Shown: positions 32,835-46,000 of the stretch, piece by piece
How positions within the stretch are numbered: the stretch's first letter is position 1
How the letters are laid out: each line of letters starts with the position of its first letter
Source of the DNA: Kappaphycus alvarezii
Taxonomy: Eukaryota; Rhodophyta; Florideophyceae; Gigartinales; Solieriaceae
Assembly (NCBI GenBank): GCA_002205965.3
Contig: NADL03000485.1
Location: 124,001-188,000, forward strand
Direction of reading: 5' to 3'
DNA: 64,000 nt
The notes under the pieces: generated by a model
What the model was told of the DNA's origin: nothing
Seen by the model: the letters and a program-made list of their open reading frames with translations, nothing else
The model's database searches: none
Made by a program: the position numbers and the translations under genes

Positions 32835-35600
32835 TTTGACAATTGCATGGTTAGGGCAATATAATTGCAATTTTGAAAATTTCCAGTAGCTAAAATTGTG
32901 TAAGCAATATTGCCATTGGTGGGGGCACTTGTCATAGGAGGTGAACAAGGGGGCACTGGTGAAAGTATTCCACTATAAGTGCCCATGAGACATTGGTAGT
33001 GCCTCAATTCCCGAACCAGTGCCCCCACTCAATAATCTAAAGTTAAGAATATCCAACATTTAAAAATTACTGGATCCTATGAATTCTTTATGAATGAGGT
33101 ATTTTCATAGCGTTCAAAATTGTAGCTTACTCGCAAGGCCTTAATTTATCCCTAACTAATACTATTACTATTAGCAATACAATTACAGCACATAAGACAC
33201 TGCCATTTTCAAGCTTGTGCCATTCCAACGACGTCAATTCGTTCTATTTCTATTCATCTAAAAATGAGTTCTATCCGTAGTAACAACTCCTTTTCTATTT
33301 CCGAAGGTCCTTCTACTCCTGTCCTCTCTTCCCGTGTCTATACGCCTTCTACGCAAGATGACACTGGTGCAAAGCCCCGCTTTGAGGCTTAGAATGGGAA
33401 GTCAACCAGCCCTATCTTTACCTACGTTGAAATTGAAATTTGAAGTGGTCCCATTTCTAAGAAAAAATACAGATGTCGAATTTGTAGGAACTTCGAAGCG
33501 ATTGGAAGGGCACTACGCATATCAAGTTGCACTTAGCGTCTAAACACAAGACGTGACATATCAGCAAGCCATACGGAACCTCGAACCGTAATTCAGTGTT
33601 GATTGGATATAAGATACAGAGATATTTACCTCGAAAGTTTCAAGCAAAAGTACAGAAAAAATGGATCAGTGCAGTCCAAGTTTCTTACGCTGTAAGCAGA
33701 GTTGATTGCTGTCAAGCAGATGCCTTCTTCGATTTTCGAATATAACGGATTCAGGAAAGATCAGAAGATTACTCTCCGGAATTAAATATTGTTAGTCTTC
33801 AGTCTGTTGCCAGATGCTTGTGCCATGCCGAGAAAGATGTACATGCATCCAATCTAAAAGACATAGAGATATTAGACGTGGCAGTGGCAAAGACAGATGT
33901 TTAGGCATCTGAAAAAAATGAATCCTATTCTTCTTTCACCCTTACGTACATAAGCGAGAACTGGGAATTTCGGAACAAAATTATTGCTTGCTCAAAGCTG
34001 AAGGGAGACCATACTGGAAAATAAATATTTTGTTCTCTAATCGGAATTGCCAACAAGGTTGGAGTAATCAAAAAGTAGCATTTGTGACGACGAAAGCGCG
34101 GAAAATGCTAAAAAGCAGGTCAATTTGACGGCTGAAGATGCTGAAATTTTAAACGAAGTGTATGAATCTGATCTTACCGAGAGAGAGGGATCATGAAAGA
34201 ATAAATTGTTCCTGACAACGCTGAAAGTATAAGAAAACCCTTGCGAGAAGAAGAAGAACTGGTCATAATATCTTCGAGCAATGCCCCTAATTTTAATATA
34301 GAAAAGAGTAATTTCTTTTCTGTTGGGGAAAAGGAAAGCTATTAATTGGATACAAATAAATACATGGATGAAATTTTTTGGGAGACTGGTATCCTTGATA
34401 TGGTCTCCAAAAACGAGCTTGAAATTCCCACGCTTACAAAAGACTGGATCACTGTTTTCGGTGACGCGCAAGAAACATGAAATTTACTATGATCTTAGTG
34501 ACCGTCGTTTTACGCTATCTTGGAAAATAATTGCTTGTATCGCTCATTCATATCAGCTCTCTGTCAAAAAATTGGAAGGAGCAGAAGATTCACTAGCTAT
34601 TTCAAAATAATTCAAACTGTGAAAATTTTCAAGAAATCCTCGGTCGCTGGAACGTACTTGCTCAAAGAAATGAAAGTTAAAAATATGAAAGTTCTTCGGC
34701 CAATCGTCGATATGCCAACCACATGAGGATCTAATGTAGCAATGATCTAAAGGTTCTAAACGCTGTAACCCTGGCTTACCGCAGTAATTAGCCAGCTCTA
34801 TTTCGATAACATGATGTGGACTGGAAGTAGTTCCGGTGAGAAATCGTCACCACGAGGAACTCTTACATAATGATCAATGCTTGACCTCCTGAACTCAACT
34901 GAATCTGGTGCAGCCATTATTGGTAAGCAGATAAAACGGAGTATGAATTTAGGAGATGTTTGCATCGCCGAAATATTAACTAAAATCACGAAAAATCAGA
35001 AACTGTCGAACCGTAGTACTTGTTTTCACGAATTTGTACCCAGTTTTAGAAGGCACAAAAAATTCAATTGTCCCATCGCAGACCGTTGGGCGCATGTTGC
35101 ATCTCCTTTGATACCTCAATTCAAAAAAATGATCCACAAGGCCTTCCTTGATGGGGACGATGCATATCATCTTACGGACATGAATATTGTTAAACTGATA
35201 AGTGCAACAAGCAATGGATTTTTTTCCGATCAAGACGATCTGGAACAACCGTCTCAAGTATCAAAGGCTGTGGGATCATCCAGATCTCATGGGAAGGGTT
35301 CCTTTCATTTGTCGCTTACAATTCCACAGCCAGTGGGAATGATGGACATTCGAGCGTTGAGGATGAGTTTCGCATATACATGGCTACTGCAAAGGCACAA
35401 AGTGATACGTGTACCCTCGATTTTCGGAGATTAAATTGCCAATTATTTCCACTATTGGCACAGATTGCTCGACTCTTTTAACACCTACCGCTGTGCGTTA
35501 AGCTTCCCAACCCACTTTCAGCGTTGCTGGATCTATTCGGTCTACGAATGCTGGATCTATTCGGTCTACGAATAGATCCAGCAACGGTCACGCATTTCTT
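32779..35600 (+). mobile_element. hAT DNA transposon, fuller copy
   Basis: Left end near 32779 (CAGTAGTGATGGCCAG), a typical hAT terminus, with subterminal GGGGCACTGG/AGTGCC repeats at 32918-33022. Transposase from ATG 33264: Cys pair (33474-33485) in KKYRCRICRNF, a possible BED-type finger. First catalytic Asp at 33896-33898 in KTDV, followed by TLTYISENWEF as in hAT families. CIAHSYQLSV (about 34535-34565) corresponds to the CxxHxLqL motif. The C-terminal dimerisation motif TFSVAGSIRSTN lies at about 35514-35550. A 185-codon open frame (34877-35434) covers the middle. There are numerous stops and frame changes (one replaces the Trp after KTDV). No right terminal repeat found, so it is dead and 3' truncated or eroded. 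Confidence 0.82.
35522..35586. repeat. 18-bp perfect inverted repeat with 24-bp tandem duplication
   Basis: CGTTGCTGGATCTATTCG at 35522-35539 is the exact reverse complement of 35569-35586. Inside, the 24-bp unit GCTGGATCTATTCGG... occurs twice in tandem (35526-35549 and 35550-35573). It lies within the hAT dimerisation-domain coding stretch, where the duplication repeats AGSIRSTN. Confidence 0.9.
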
Positions 35601-35709
35601 CAGATATGACGGAATATCTCTTAAAGGTAGTGTATTTTTTAAAGAAGCAGAAATTTTTTCGAGTGGAAAGGAAAATTTTAACAGTTTTTCTTTATCAAGT
35701 ACCTTTTAG

Positions 35710-37315
35710 TGTATTGACCTGTTGATGTTGCTATTTTTTCATTAAATGTTATCCTGAATACATTTACTGTCTTTAGCAGATATTTATAGTAATTTAAGTA
35801 TGAAATGGTTTAGCTTCACAGAAAAGATTCGTAAGAAAATGGCGTTGATGGTAATTATTGGGAATAGGATAGAAATGGGACATAGAAATCTGCTTGTTGT
35901 TTTATGGTATCTATAAAGAATGGTTAACAATTAATTAAAAATTAGTTGACTAGATAACTTAATCGAATAATAAGTTTTATAGCTAGCGACTTCTATTTCT
36001 AAATACATATCTTCAGCTAAATGTATTTTTTTTATGTAGGTCGTTGACTTACAATTGATAAGAAAATAAAAGGTTTTCCCGTAGCCCCCTAGAGATAGTA
36101 CCTACGATATTCCACTTGATAGACGTACTTAAACTTGTTGCGGAGTTCTCTTCTACGGTATTTAACTGTATTCTGTCTCATGTTCAAGTGGGCGTCGAAG
36201 CATCTTGAAAGCCAGGCAACTTTACAGATCTGTCGAGCCTTCAACAAAATTGAAGGTTTTGGAGTTCCTAAAGGGAACTATGCGAAGAACTGAACATCTT
36301 ATCGATGCAGTCTAGGAAGAAGTTTCGTGAAACCCTACACCACGAAAGTCACGTCTGAGAGCAATCGGTATTTCCGCATTTAAAGTTGGCGAAGCTGAGC
36401 ATTTCGCCCACCGTCATACTGATGCCGTAAAGCTATTTCATAAAGTTCTAACAAATAGTCGGTTCTGCGCACTTCACTGGAACAATAATATTAACACCAT
36501 AATATTTTTGGTGCAGAGCATGAACAAATACGATTCATCACTTGTCAAAATTTTCATAAAACATTATATTTCAATTTTATTGAAGTTATTCGCCCTATAA
36601 ATAGTACAGTAGAAAGATAACTTAGGACGTACATGGGGAATTCATTCAAGTTTCCTGATATTGGCTACTTGATTTTGTGTGTTTACTTGATTTTCTTGGT
36701 AACGGCTTGTTTACTGCGAATAATGGAAAGGTTAACAGTCCTATGAAATTGTACTCAAATAGATGGTAGGACCTGTAACGCAGGTAATTGAGCATGTATA
36801 CCAACTTGAAAGTTGCTGATAGCCCGGTCGACAAGCAGGCTACGTTGTTTGTGACCATCAACTCGGTGTTTAGCTGAGCTTAATATTTCAGCAATAGCAA
36901 ATACTTCCACCGTACTACAGTACTACCCTAGGGATTGATCTTATTCCCCCTACATTTTTTACTTTTATCTGCATCCAAAAACAAATATGTGCAATTATAT
37001 GTATGAGGAGTCTAGTTAAGATTACGATTTGCCCGGCTGCATCCTTTGGCTGCACCTTTTCTATTTCCTGTACACGCCAAACCAGAAGGTAAAGGAAACG
37101 TTGAAGCTGTCCACGGGCGACAAGGAGCTGTAGGGCATATTGCTGTAGCTGTGGTATCATGGCCAACCAAGAACCTATCTTGAAAGTTATGAAATTATAT
37201 CCTCCCCTGAGGCAATTCAATTTGGTTTACACTGGGCACTCCCTAAGTGTACGATATGGAGGCCCACAGCTTTAAGCGAGGTAGTTAAAGCCGCTTACCC
37301 GTTGGGTATGTAGCA
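35710..37315. other. AT-rich stretch, no recognised gene
   Basis: Low-complexity AT-rich DNA to about 36.6 kb. A minus-strand frame at 36646-36861 carries NNVACLSTGL, weakly like the repeated relic at 2.6-9 kb, but another frame there is equally plausible. The minus frame at 36915-37220 has no motif. Confidence 0.4.
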
Positions 37316-38300
37316 GGTTTACAACGAGGGACTCGCAGTACTCAATGCGCCCACAGACTCTAATGAATTCGCAAGGCGGTATTTTACCAAACGCCTGCAC
37401 TCTTCGGAACCATTTACGCAGGGCTTCGTGGAACTAAAAGATGCAATTGCCTGCTTCCAGATTTTTTGCAACTGCCTCGGAGTATGCAAGTTAGATAGCT
37501 GCCCCAAACCTGTCCTCAAGCCCTTGCAAAGCGTCCATGCAGCTAGCTCAGACATCAATGCGCTCCAAGAGAACAGGAGCATAGACTGTTATGATGCAAC
37601 CGTCATTCATACTTTGAAACTTCCCCGTTTCCCGTCCCTTGCACGATGTTCGTTCAAGATCCTTTTGCCCTGACCGCCATGGCAAGGATACTCGTTTTGC
37701 CGAACTCATCCGATTACTGCCCATACAATCTCCACATTGGGGGCCTGGTACCAAGCTGCTCTGGAATTAGCCAACCGGCTTGCGACTGGAATTGCCGCAC
37801 ATGCAGCTGTTACGATTGTTCAGGAGCAGCAAACACTGTTCGTACGCCTCGCGGCGCTACTTGTCCAGATTCACGACAGTTGTTTATTGGAGCGCGGTTT
37901 GAGCTGAACTTATACCACAGAAAGTTATTCTCAGAGAATTTCTCACCTCAGGATATATCAGTCGCCACGCACTGTGGGTCTCGTCCCCATAATCTATTGC
38001 TCGACGCCATCTGCAATTGATACTCCATAATAAAAACGTCATTTTTACCCTACTTAGCACGATTTCCAAGGGCCTTGATCGGCCCAACATTTATTGGATG
38101 TGTGAACACCTGTGCGTATAGAGATGAAGATATTTACGGGAGTAGCGAGCCAATACCAAGCGTTCCGAGAGATCACGGGGCGCGCGGCACTGCACATTAA
38201 CGCAGACGCCACGCCCCTAGATCAGCCGACTTTTTCGGCATGTCAATTTCTCTGAGATTAGAGAAATACCCCCTGTTAAAGCCTGGCGCTGACAAACTCT
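37316..38300 (+). mobile_element. tail of a second DIRS-like retroelement copy
   Basis: Fossil. The segment 38100-38260 aligns with 42360-42500, the end of the tyrosine recombinase region of the neighbouring DIRS-like element (shared protein-level stretch YKDEDI and following residues, and the sequence just past the stop). The preceding 0.8 kb holds a plus-strand coding-like relic of uncertain nature. The copy is broken and lacks its reverse transcriptase. Confidence 0.5.
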
Positions 38301-38329
38301 GCTAGAACGCTAAGAGTATCTATGAAGCT

Positions 38330-41300
38330 ATGACTGAACACCTTCAGGAAACTACAGGGGAGGAAGGGGCGGCTTCAGGCAGCTCCGGCGGCTGCAGCCC
38401 CGCCGGCGTGTTACGGGTGGCGCAGATAGCACTGAGACCGGCCCGTCGGGACTATGGAGAAGTGCCCATCGAGCTCAATGACTCTAAGTTGGTTGGAGAT
38501 GGGATTGTGTTTGACCGCGGGGCACACATACCTGTTACACATATGAGGTACTTTAAAACCACGGCGGATGCTCTCCTCCCGGAACTTAGGGGCAAGAACT
38601 GACGGTCCGCGAAGAGATAGGAGTAAATCAACGCTGCAGGATTATGGACTTAGCTCGGACTGATGGCATTAGAATTGGCAAAGATGAGAGCCGGAGATGT
38701 GGAAGAGATGGGGAGGGAGTTGAGGTTGGCGGAGATAGCGGTGCAGACGTCGTTGGAGTTTTTATCCATGAGAGCCCAGTAATCTAGGGATATCACGGAG
38801 CAAGTATTGGAATCAGAAAGACAGATGTCCTTTTTAGGTAGCCGAGGTCACGACGTTGAGTTCTCGGAGTCTTGCAGGCATCAAGGGAGGCGTTGAAGAC
38901 GGAGCTCGAAGTGGAGGCAGCGAAGCAGCTGACCAAGGCAAAGCTACAAAAGGCCCGAGGAGTGGGATCGAAGGGTTTCCTTGCGTCGACCGCTGAGGAT
39001 GAGTGATACCCAAAGAGGCTGGAGGGGGTGTTAAATGTCGTAACGATGTCCAAAACGAACTCGTTGTAGAAATATGGACACTTAAAGAGACCACACAACA
39101 GGTGGTTGGGTTTTTAGAAGCAAAGCATCTTCGGGAGACCAGTCTAGGATTCCTAGACAGCTAAGTGGGTTAGCAGGGTAGGGCGACTGCAGGACGCGCT
39201 CGGAAGGCTGGAAGATGCCCTGCGATCCTCCGTGAATTTCTCCGGGTTAGAAAGAATGGGAAAAAGAGGTAAAAGAAAGGAAAACAAAGGAGAAAAGGAA
39301 AGAAGTTGAGTAAGGGAAAGGGCAGGCAATCCTACTCCGGCAGCGACTGAAAGTGTTAGCAAAAAGGGTAGCGCCGACTACTCAGGTGGCACGCTAGATA
39401 GATCTAGCTATAGTGAGCCTGTGCAGCGATAGGCTTGCCGGTCACTAGCTAGGAATCCTAGTTGGCTTCGAACTTATGGACTACTCCGGTCACAGAAGTA
39501 GAAAGGTAGACTATTGGATTCGGGGGGGGTTTTGTTTACTGTGGGGCGGCCAAGGCCGGCGAACCTAATTAATCGAAGTGCTACTTACTGTGGAGATGTC
39601 AGCTAATTATTCCTATAGTAATTACTAAAATAAAGGGATAATTAAAGGAAAAAGGATTGCTAACGACCTTACACGTGGGCCTTAGACGTGGGAAGTACAC
39701 GTGGAACTGTACAGGACAGCCTGTCCATACTGTGGTAGATACAGAATGCGCGCGAAAAATAAGGGCCAGGTTCCCACAGTCTTTGTGGCGGCTGACGGCG
39801 TCCATGGCCGATATATGAGACTTGGTGTGGGGGCGTCGGAGTATGTGATGAGGGCGGTAAAGTATGGAATTAGAGAGCTCCCAATGGTACTGTTCCCGAA
39901 GGAAGTGGTGATGGAGTAAATTAAAACGGAGGAGGACCGGCAGTTTGCAGAAAGGGGACTGCGGAAAGGGTTTGGGTTGAATGAATTCGAGAAGATTGGG
40001 AAAGAAGATGTATGAAGGGCTGCAGTAGAAGGAAAGATGGTTTCGTCATCCTTTGTGGCGTCAAAATCTGAAGGGGAGGAGAGGAAGGCAATAAATATGA
40101 TCAACTTCAGTCAACATAGCAAGCACTGGCCGAAAACGACGGTGAAGTTGGAGACAGTACAGTCATTTGTAGTAGAAATAGAGAGGGAAGATATGCTGAT
40201 GTCGTGGGATTTCAAGAGCGGGTACTGGCACTTCTATCTGCAGCTGGACGTAGAAGAATTCTTTCTGTCCAGATATAATGGCCGCTTCTATCTTTATATT
40301 GCTCTTCCGTTTGGTTGGGGTCGGTCTTGTTACTGGTTTTGCAAAATCCTACGACCACTGGTGCGTTATATAGGAAAGGAGTTTGGTTATCGATTTCTGC
40401 CGTATATTGACGACTTTCTGTTAGCGCCGTCCCCGCTAGCCCGGGCGGCGACTGAGGAAAATTACCAGGAAGCTGGCCGCTTGTTGGATGGACTGTTCGA
40501 CAGGTTCGGGTTGGTGAGGCAACCAGAGAAGGGAGAATGGGAATGAGCGCAGGAATTGGAACATCTGGGTGTGCCTATCGACGTTTAGGTGATGGGGATG
40601 TATCTAACGGACCGGAAGGTAACGGTGGTGCGGAGGCTGGCGAAGAAAATCTTGGCTGTCGCCGGGCGCAATCGGCTTCTGGTTTCATTGTCCTTTTTCC
40701 AGCGGTTCTGTGGGATATGTGAGTCGCTGACACTGGCTCTACCATTGGCCCATTTATACACACGAACAATCAACTTCGATATATCTTTGTGGGAGCGGCA
40801 GTTTTGGGCAACAAGCGAAGGAGGACGATACCCGTGAGAAGTGGGAGGGGAGAGGAAAACGAAGGACTTGTGGCGTATTTCCGTTTTTCGCTGTTGTACG
40901 ACGAAAATGGGGCGTTCATGGCGATCTTAGATAGTGTCAGCGCCGCGGGAGATGTGGGTGGAGTTGTGGAAACTCTAAGTGCTGTTGCGGGAACTGGTGG
41001 GCGCATATCAAGGCCAGGTAGATTCCTTCAGCAGTAAAACGATTTGAGGACGCGCTCTCGCGTACGTGGGATGCGGGGACGTTCGAGTGACGGCGGAACT
41101 GGGTGAGTCGATTCGAGAGGAATACTCCCTCGACAGTATCGTGTTTCAGCACAGACCATTGGGCGAGAGCATGGTGGCGAGGCGGAATTTTTTGACCACG
41201 CAAATGGACGGCGATTGGGGGATGAGAGGGGCAGTCTGTGGAACCCACCATTCGACGTGATCCCGTTTGTGGAGAGAAGATCGAGGTGGAGGGAGGGCAG

Positions 41301-42500
41301 AGCGTGATGATAGTACCGAGCTGGTCTGCAAAACCTTGGCTTGCGCGCTTGCGGGCGCTCAGATCATGCACGGTCAGGTTAGAAGAGGTTACAACGTCTA
41401 CACATGGACTCGTCTAATCAACGATTGATGGGAGCTGCTTGTGGTGTAGGCAGACTACGGTCCGAATGGGAGACTAAAATCAGGGCGGTGGTGTTGACGA
41501 AAACTGGGGATAACGGAAGGAGTAGAGGGGAGTCAGTTGCGGAAGAGGAGGCAGCAAATTTTTTTGGCAATCACGGATGGGCGGAGTCAATGTGGAGAAA
41601 CAGGTTAAGCCAGCTTAATAAGTGGCTGGCATTTTGTGAAGAATTCGGTTGGACCGCCCTTTCGGCTGGGGAAGGAGACGTGCTGTTGAATAGCAGGTAC
41701 TTATCGCTTGAAGGCAGGGTAGGAACCCATTTGGCCCACCAGAATGTATCCGCAGTGTGAAAGTACCTCCATTACCTTGGCTACGTATCTCCAAAGAAGA
41801 CACGTTTGGTGTCAAATTTGATGTTAGCCGACGAGAAGAAGGAAGATAGGAGAGGCGAGGCAAGGGAAAAACGAGTAGGGATTAAGGCACAGGTGATGCT
41901 GCGGGTTTTTCAGATTGCACTGACGTCGAAAGACCTTGAAGTTGTAGGCTGTTGTGCTATGATGGTATTAGCCTACATATTTCAGTGTAGGTCTGACACA
42001 GTCTTTGATGTGATCTCGTATGAGGTTGAGGTGACGGAGGATGGAGTGTTCCAAGCTACGCTTACTCACCAGAAAGGGAAGTTGACAAGCTGTACGTTTC
42101 TGTTTTCATATCCAAAGAACTTGAATTGGCCTAGGACAATGAGGGGACAGTCCGGCAACCTTATTGCCAAGTGGCAACAGATACGGCCATCGGACAACTT
42201 TCTGTTCCATGTTCCAGGAGGGGAGCATAGTAAGAGTCTTACGTTGGGTTCAGCAATGACTGGGGTGTTCGAAAAATTGGCGGTGGAACCTCCAGCAGGG
42301 TATTATTATGGGTCTCCAAATATGCGCACTAGGATAGTTGTACATACAAACGCTCTATGTTTGTATAAAGATGAAGATATTAACGGGAGTAAGAAGCCAA
42401 TGCCGAACGTTCCGGGAGATCATAAGGCGCGCGGAACTGATATGTAACGCGGAAGCCACTCCCCTAGATCAGCCAACTTGTTCAGCATGTCTTTTTCTCT
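38330..42500 (+). mobile_element. DIRS-like tyrosine-recombinase retroelement
   Basis: Fossil element of the DIRS/YR order, plus strand. Parts in order: an unassigned 5' reading frame (38330-38602) and gag-like region to about 39.6 kb; a Cys-pair segment (39.70-39.92); reverse transcriptase (about 40.04-40.55) with DFKSGYWHFYL, ALPFGWGRS and FLPYIDDFLLAP; an RNase H-like and linker region (40.6-41.1); and a C-terminal tyrosine recombinase (about 41.4-42.45) with FQCRSDTVFDV. ALPFGW and YIDDF are hallmarks of DIRS rather than gypsy or copia. It looks nearly full in order of parts, broken at about half a dozen places. Moderately old. No terminal repeats were resolved, apart from the related end at 38.1 kb. 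Confidence 0.75.
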
Positions 42501-42859
42501 CCCACCATCCCACTCTTTAGTATGAACATGTCTAAACTCTGTGAGGAGTTTTATATTATTTGCGTCGCCTTTATTGATATTGTTAATGAGTTCTTCATGA
42601 GTTCATTCTATGCGTTAGATGTTGGCCGTATTAATGTGCACGCGGATGTTCTTGTGACCTAAAGTAAACCAACATGAATCTTCAATTCCTGAAAAAGGAA
42701 CCTCCAGTGGGCCATGATCTTGAAAGGTCACCGCCATAGACCGGGGCGTATCTTGGGGAGTGTAATTACGGGATTTAGGAAGAAGGATAGAATTAGGGCG
42801 AAGGTTGCGGCGGCCGCCCTAGTGAACAACAAGATGTGTAGTGTCAAAGCCGAAGCGTT

Positions 42860-43060
42860 GCCAGTACTATACGGCACTGTAAAGTACAGTACGTACGTAC
42901 TTACTGTACTTCATCAGGGCCCGTGGCATACAGGGCGAGCAAACGGCACTGGCGACCAAGGGAAACCGAGGACCTGAGGGCACTGGCGACAACGAGGCAC
43001 TGACTAAAATGGGACGCTGGCGAAAAGGGGTAGTGCCACTATATCACCATAACCCAGGGG
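42860..43060. repeat. GTAC tract and GGCACTGG subterminal repeats
   Basis: GGCACTGTAAAGTACAGTACGTACGTAC (broken up: GGCACTG, then GTAC units at 42885-42911) is followed by repeated GGCACTGGCGA/GGTAGTGCC motifs to 43040. The same combination occurs at the left end of the hAT copy at 32.78-33.02 kb, so this is probably another hAT-related end. No transposase follows. Confidence 0.5.
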
Positions 43061-46000
43061 TCCTATTATTTCCATGCACTATAATTGTGTTCAAAATGTA
43101 TTACCAGTATCTAAAGTTTTTTTATAAAAGTAGTGCTAATCATCAATATCCAAGACTGCGTTCTACGACATTCCGCTAAAAAACGCAATTACACAAAAAT
43201 CGGATTTTTAATTGCATCAATAATTTTGACTATATTCGCTTCTTTTGATTTCAGGACAAACGATAAAAAAAATTGGCCGCCTCGATGGATTTTGTGCTAA
43301 GATAAGGTAAACCGAAACAAAATACCTAGTTACATGTTTGGTAAGTTATTCCCGAGCAAGAGAGCATGAATGCACCAAATCCCGAACCAACTATCCAGCA
43401 CTGGACTTAACGCGAGGTAAGTGATTTCCACATAGAGAGAAAATGACCTCCCGAAATTTAGGCAAGGATAGGATCGCAAACAATGTCACCTTAAAATCTA
43501 GATTGGAGCGCCACAGGCAAATATTATATGTTCAAAGTTGATGAAGAGAGATTTCATTAGACAGAGAAGGTGGTATGCCTATGAACTAGAAAGATAATGG
43601 AGAGAAAGACCAGACATCCACTAAGGGACATATTAGAGGCGATGGCCTTATGATACGGATAGTTCTCAAAGAATATGAAAACAAATCCAGATACAATATA
43701 GGGGTCAAAAAAGCGCTGTGTAGTTTCATAAATTCAAAAGAAGTTGCTAGAGCTTGCAGAGGAAATAAGATAAAGATCTGCTTGTCTTCTAAAGTGGAAT
43801 GGCATGTCCGAAAATTAGACCAGTAAAAAGAGAACTAAAATAATCTCTTCCAGTTTCAGTATGGCATTAGCCCCAACAGTAACACAATATATTTCGAAAA
43901 ATTTCAGAAAAAAGAAACTTTACTTTCAATAGCTCGTAATACGAAAAATTCCTTCAAAGATTTATGAAATTCACCATCGGCATTTCTGTCAAGTAGCGGT
44001 TTCACACTTTCTATTTTCAAAATTATCCAACATAACACTATTCAGCGTTACAGTTCAGCATGAAAGCACTCCACCAAATTAATATTGAACGAGACAGGAA
44101 AAAGTCATCGAAATCGAAAATTTGGGTAGAAAATTTTAATAAACCCCCAAATGTACTTAATTTTTTCTGTCGAATGGGTGTTTGTGCAGAATTTATCTCA
44201 GATATAGGGTTGAGGAACACAAATTCACGAAGTAATGCGCCACAAAATTCGCGGAAAGATTTTAAACGAATGAATACGATGTTAACCTAGAACCCCTATT
44301 TTATACTCTTATAGTTTTAAAAGCTTAGTAAAATGATGAAATAAGTATCCACTCACTCTACATCACCAATTAGTATAACTTAATACAGACGTAAATAAGA
44401 AGATGTCGTGGTATTTAGGTTCGGGAAACACGTCGCATTCTTACACATGAGCATGAAGTGGTGACGAAGAAAGACGTGGCTGGAAATTTTGGGTGCTCGA
44501 AAAAAACTATTCGGAATCCCATCTTTCCACAGATGTTATATTAGTTTAAAGTTATCAAGGGTAAAAGTATGGCCATTTATTTGTATAAATCTTTATTTTG
44601 ACACTTTATAATCAAAATATGCAGTGCCTTGCCACTCAAAATATGTCATATTTTGAGTTCTTCAATAATAATATACAACCGGATTTTCTTAGGACGTATC
44701 ATTCCTTTATTATTAGCATTCAGATAATACCAGTAATGTTAGAAGAGGGAGGGGATATATATTCGGATGGGTCAACCTTTTCAGAGAGAAACCAAATCTT
44801 CACGTACAATGGATTTGCGAAAACGTCTCCTGTACTTTAAATATTGGAAGTAGCTCGTCTTTTCAGAAGAAAATATGACTCAAACATTCTTGAGTACTGC
44901 TGACCCAATCCTATCAGAGAAGAGAGATATTTTACATCGGTTCAAGAATGATTGATGTACTGTGTGTGAAAAAATTCTCAGAAGGAATCTACCAGGATGA
45001 TTCGTGTAATGGTGATATAAAGGATTAATATTTGGTACTGAACTGTGTGGGGTGCAGTGTGGACGATACGGGTACATTAAAAGCCACGATTTTTTTCGAT
45101 ACAGTAACGCGTGGGACTTGCCGCTTTGGGAGGTGCAAATAAGTGCTACCTAAATAAAGGAACACAATGGTTATCTAGTTCACAATGTTACTCACTATTT
45201 ACCACCGTGAAAAAAAACACCTAGCACATGCTGTATGGATCCCTGGTTGGATAGGGAAATTTCTACAAGGTCAGTAGAATTATAATTGCAAGAATTTATT
45301 GGCAAAACCCGTGTGCTAATTCATGTGGGAACGGGTATCCTTCCTGCATTTCTGTGCTATCAAAAGCACATTAGAAAATGGTTAACTCAGTCGGCCAACC
45401 GACAGCCGGTCGAACACATCATTTCTCTTTTTATTCCATTGTTCTGCAAATCCTTAAGGTATGTTCTGTCCCTATTTGTCCGCACCAAATCAATGAACTT
45501 ACGTTAAGTACGATTCTCAAGTTGAATTTGTATCCAAGCATTTTCTCCTTCCGATCTTTACAAGTTTATCCGATGCTTCCGTGTCAGTTGAGCCACATTT
45601 TTTAAAGAAATTGATTGAACAAAGGGTTCCAATATAATACCTTCCATAAATAATGTTCAATGACAATTACATGAAAATCCATCCTTACAGGGTCTCTTCG
45701 ACACATAACTTAATCGAACAGAAAATATTCTAAAGAAAGCACAAAAAGCACAAGTGGTTTCCTGTACGCATTTAAATATTGAATTGGACACTATTTCGCT
45801 CACGGTGGAATCCTCCACCCTAATTTCAGACAATCTCGAGAAGTTACTCTAAGAATACCTCATGCTCGAATTTAAGCAGTGGCTTAAGGCCGAAATCAAA
45901 TGAAAAAACCCGAAGTTGGTGAAAATTTTAATGGAAAATATCCGAGTAGTGCGGTTTCTGGTATTTTTATTACTAAACTAATAGAGATGGAGCACTGTTC

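Noticed and set aside
36646-36861. Possible fourth copy of the NVACLLAGL relic
   Set aside because: Only about 13 residues match and the upstream SGWH part is missing; a different frame is equally open.
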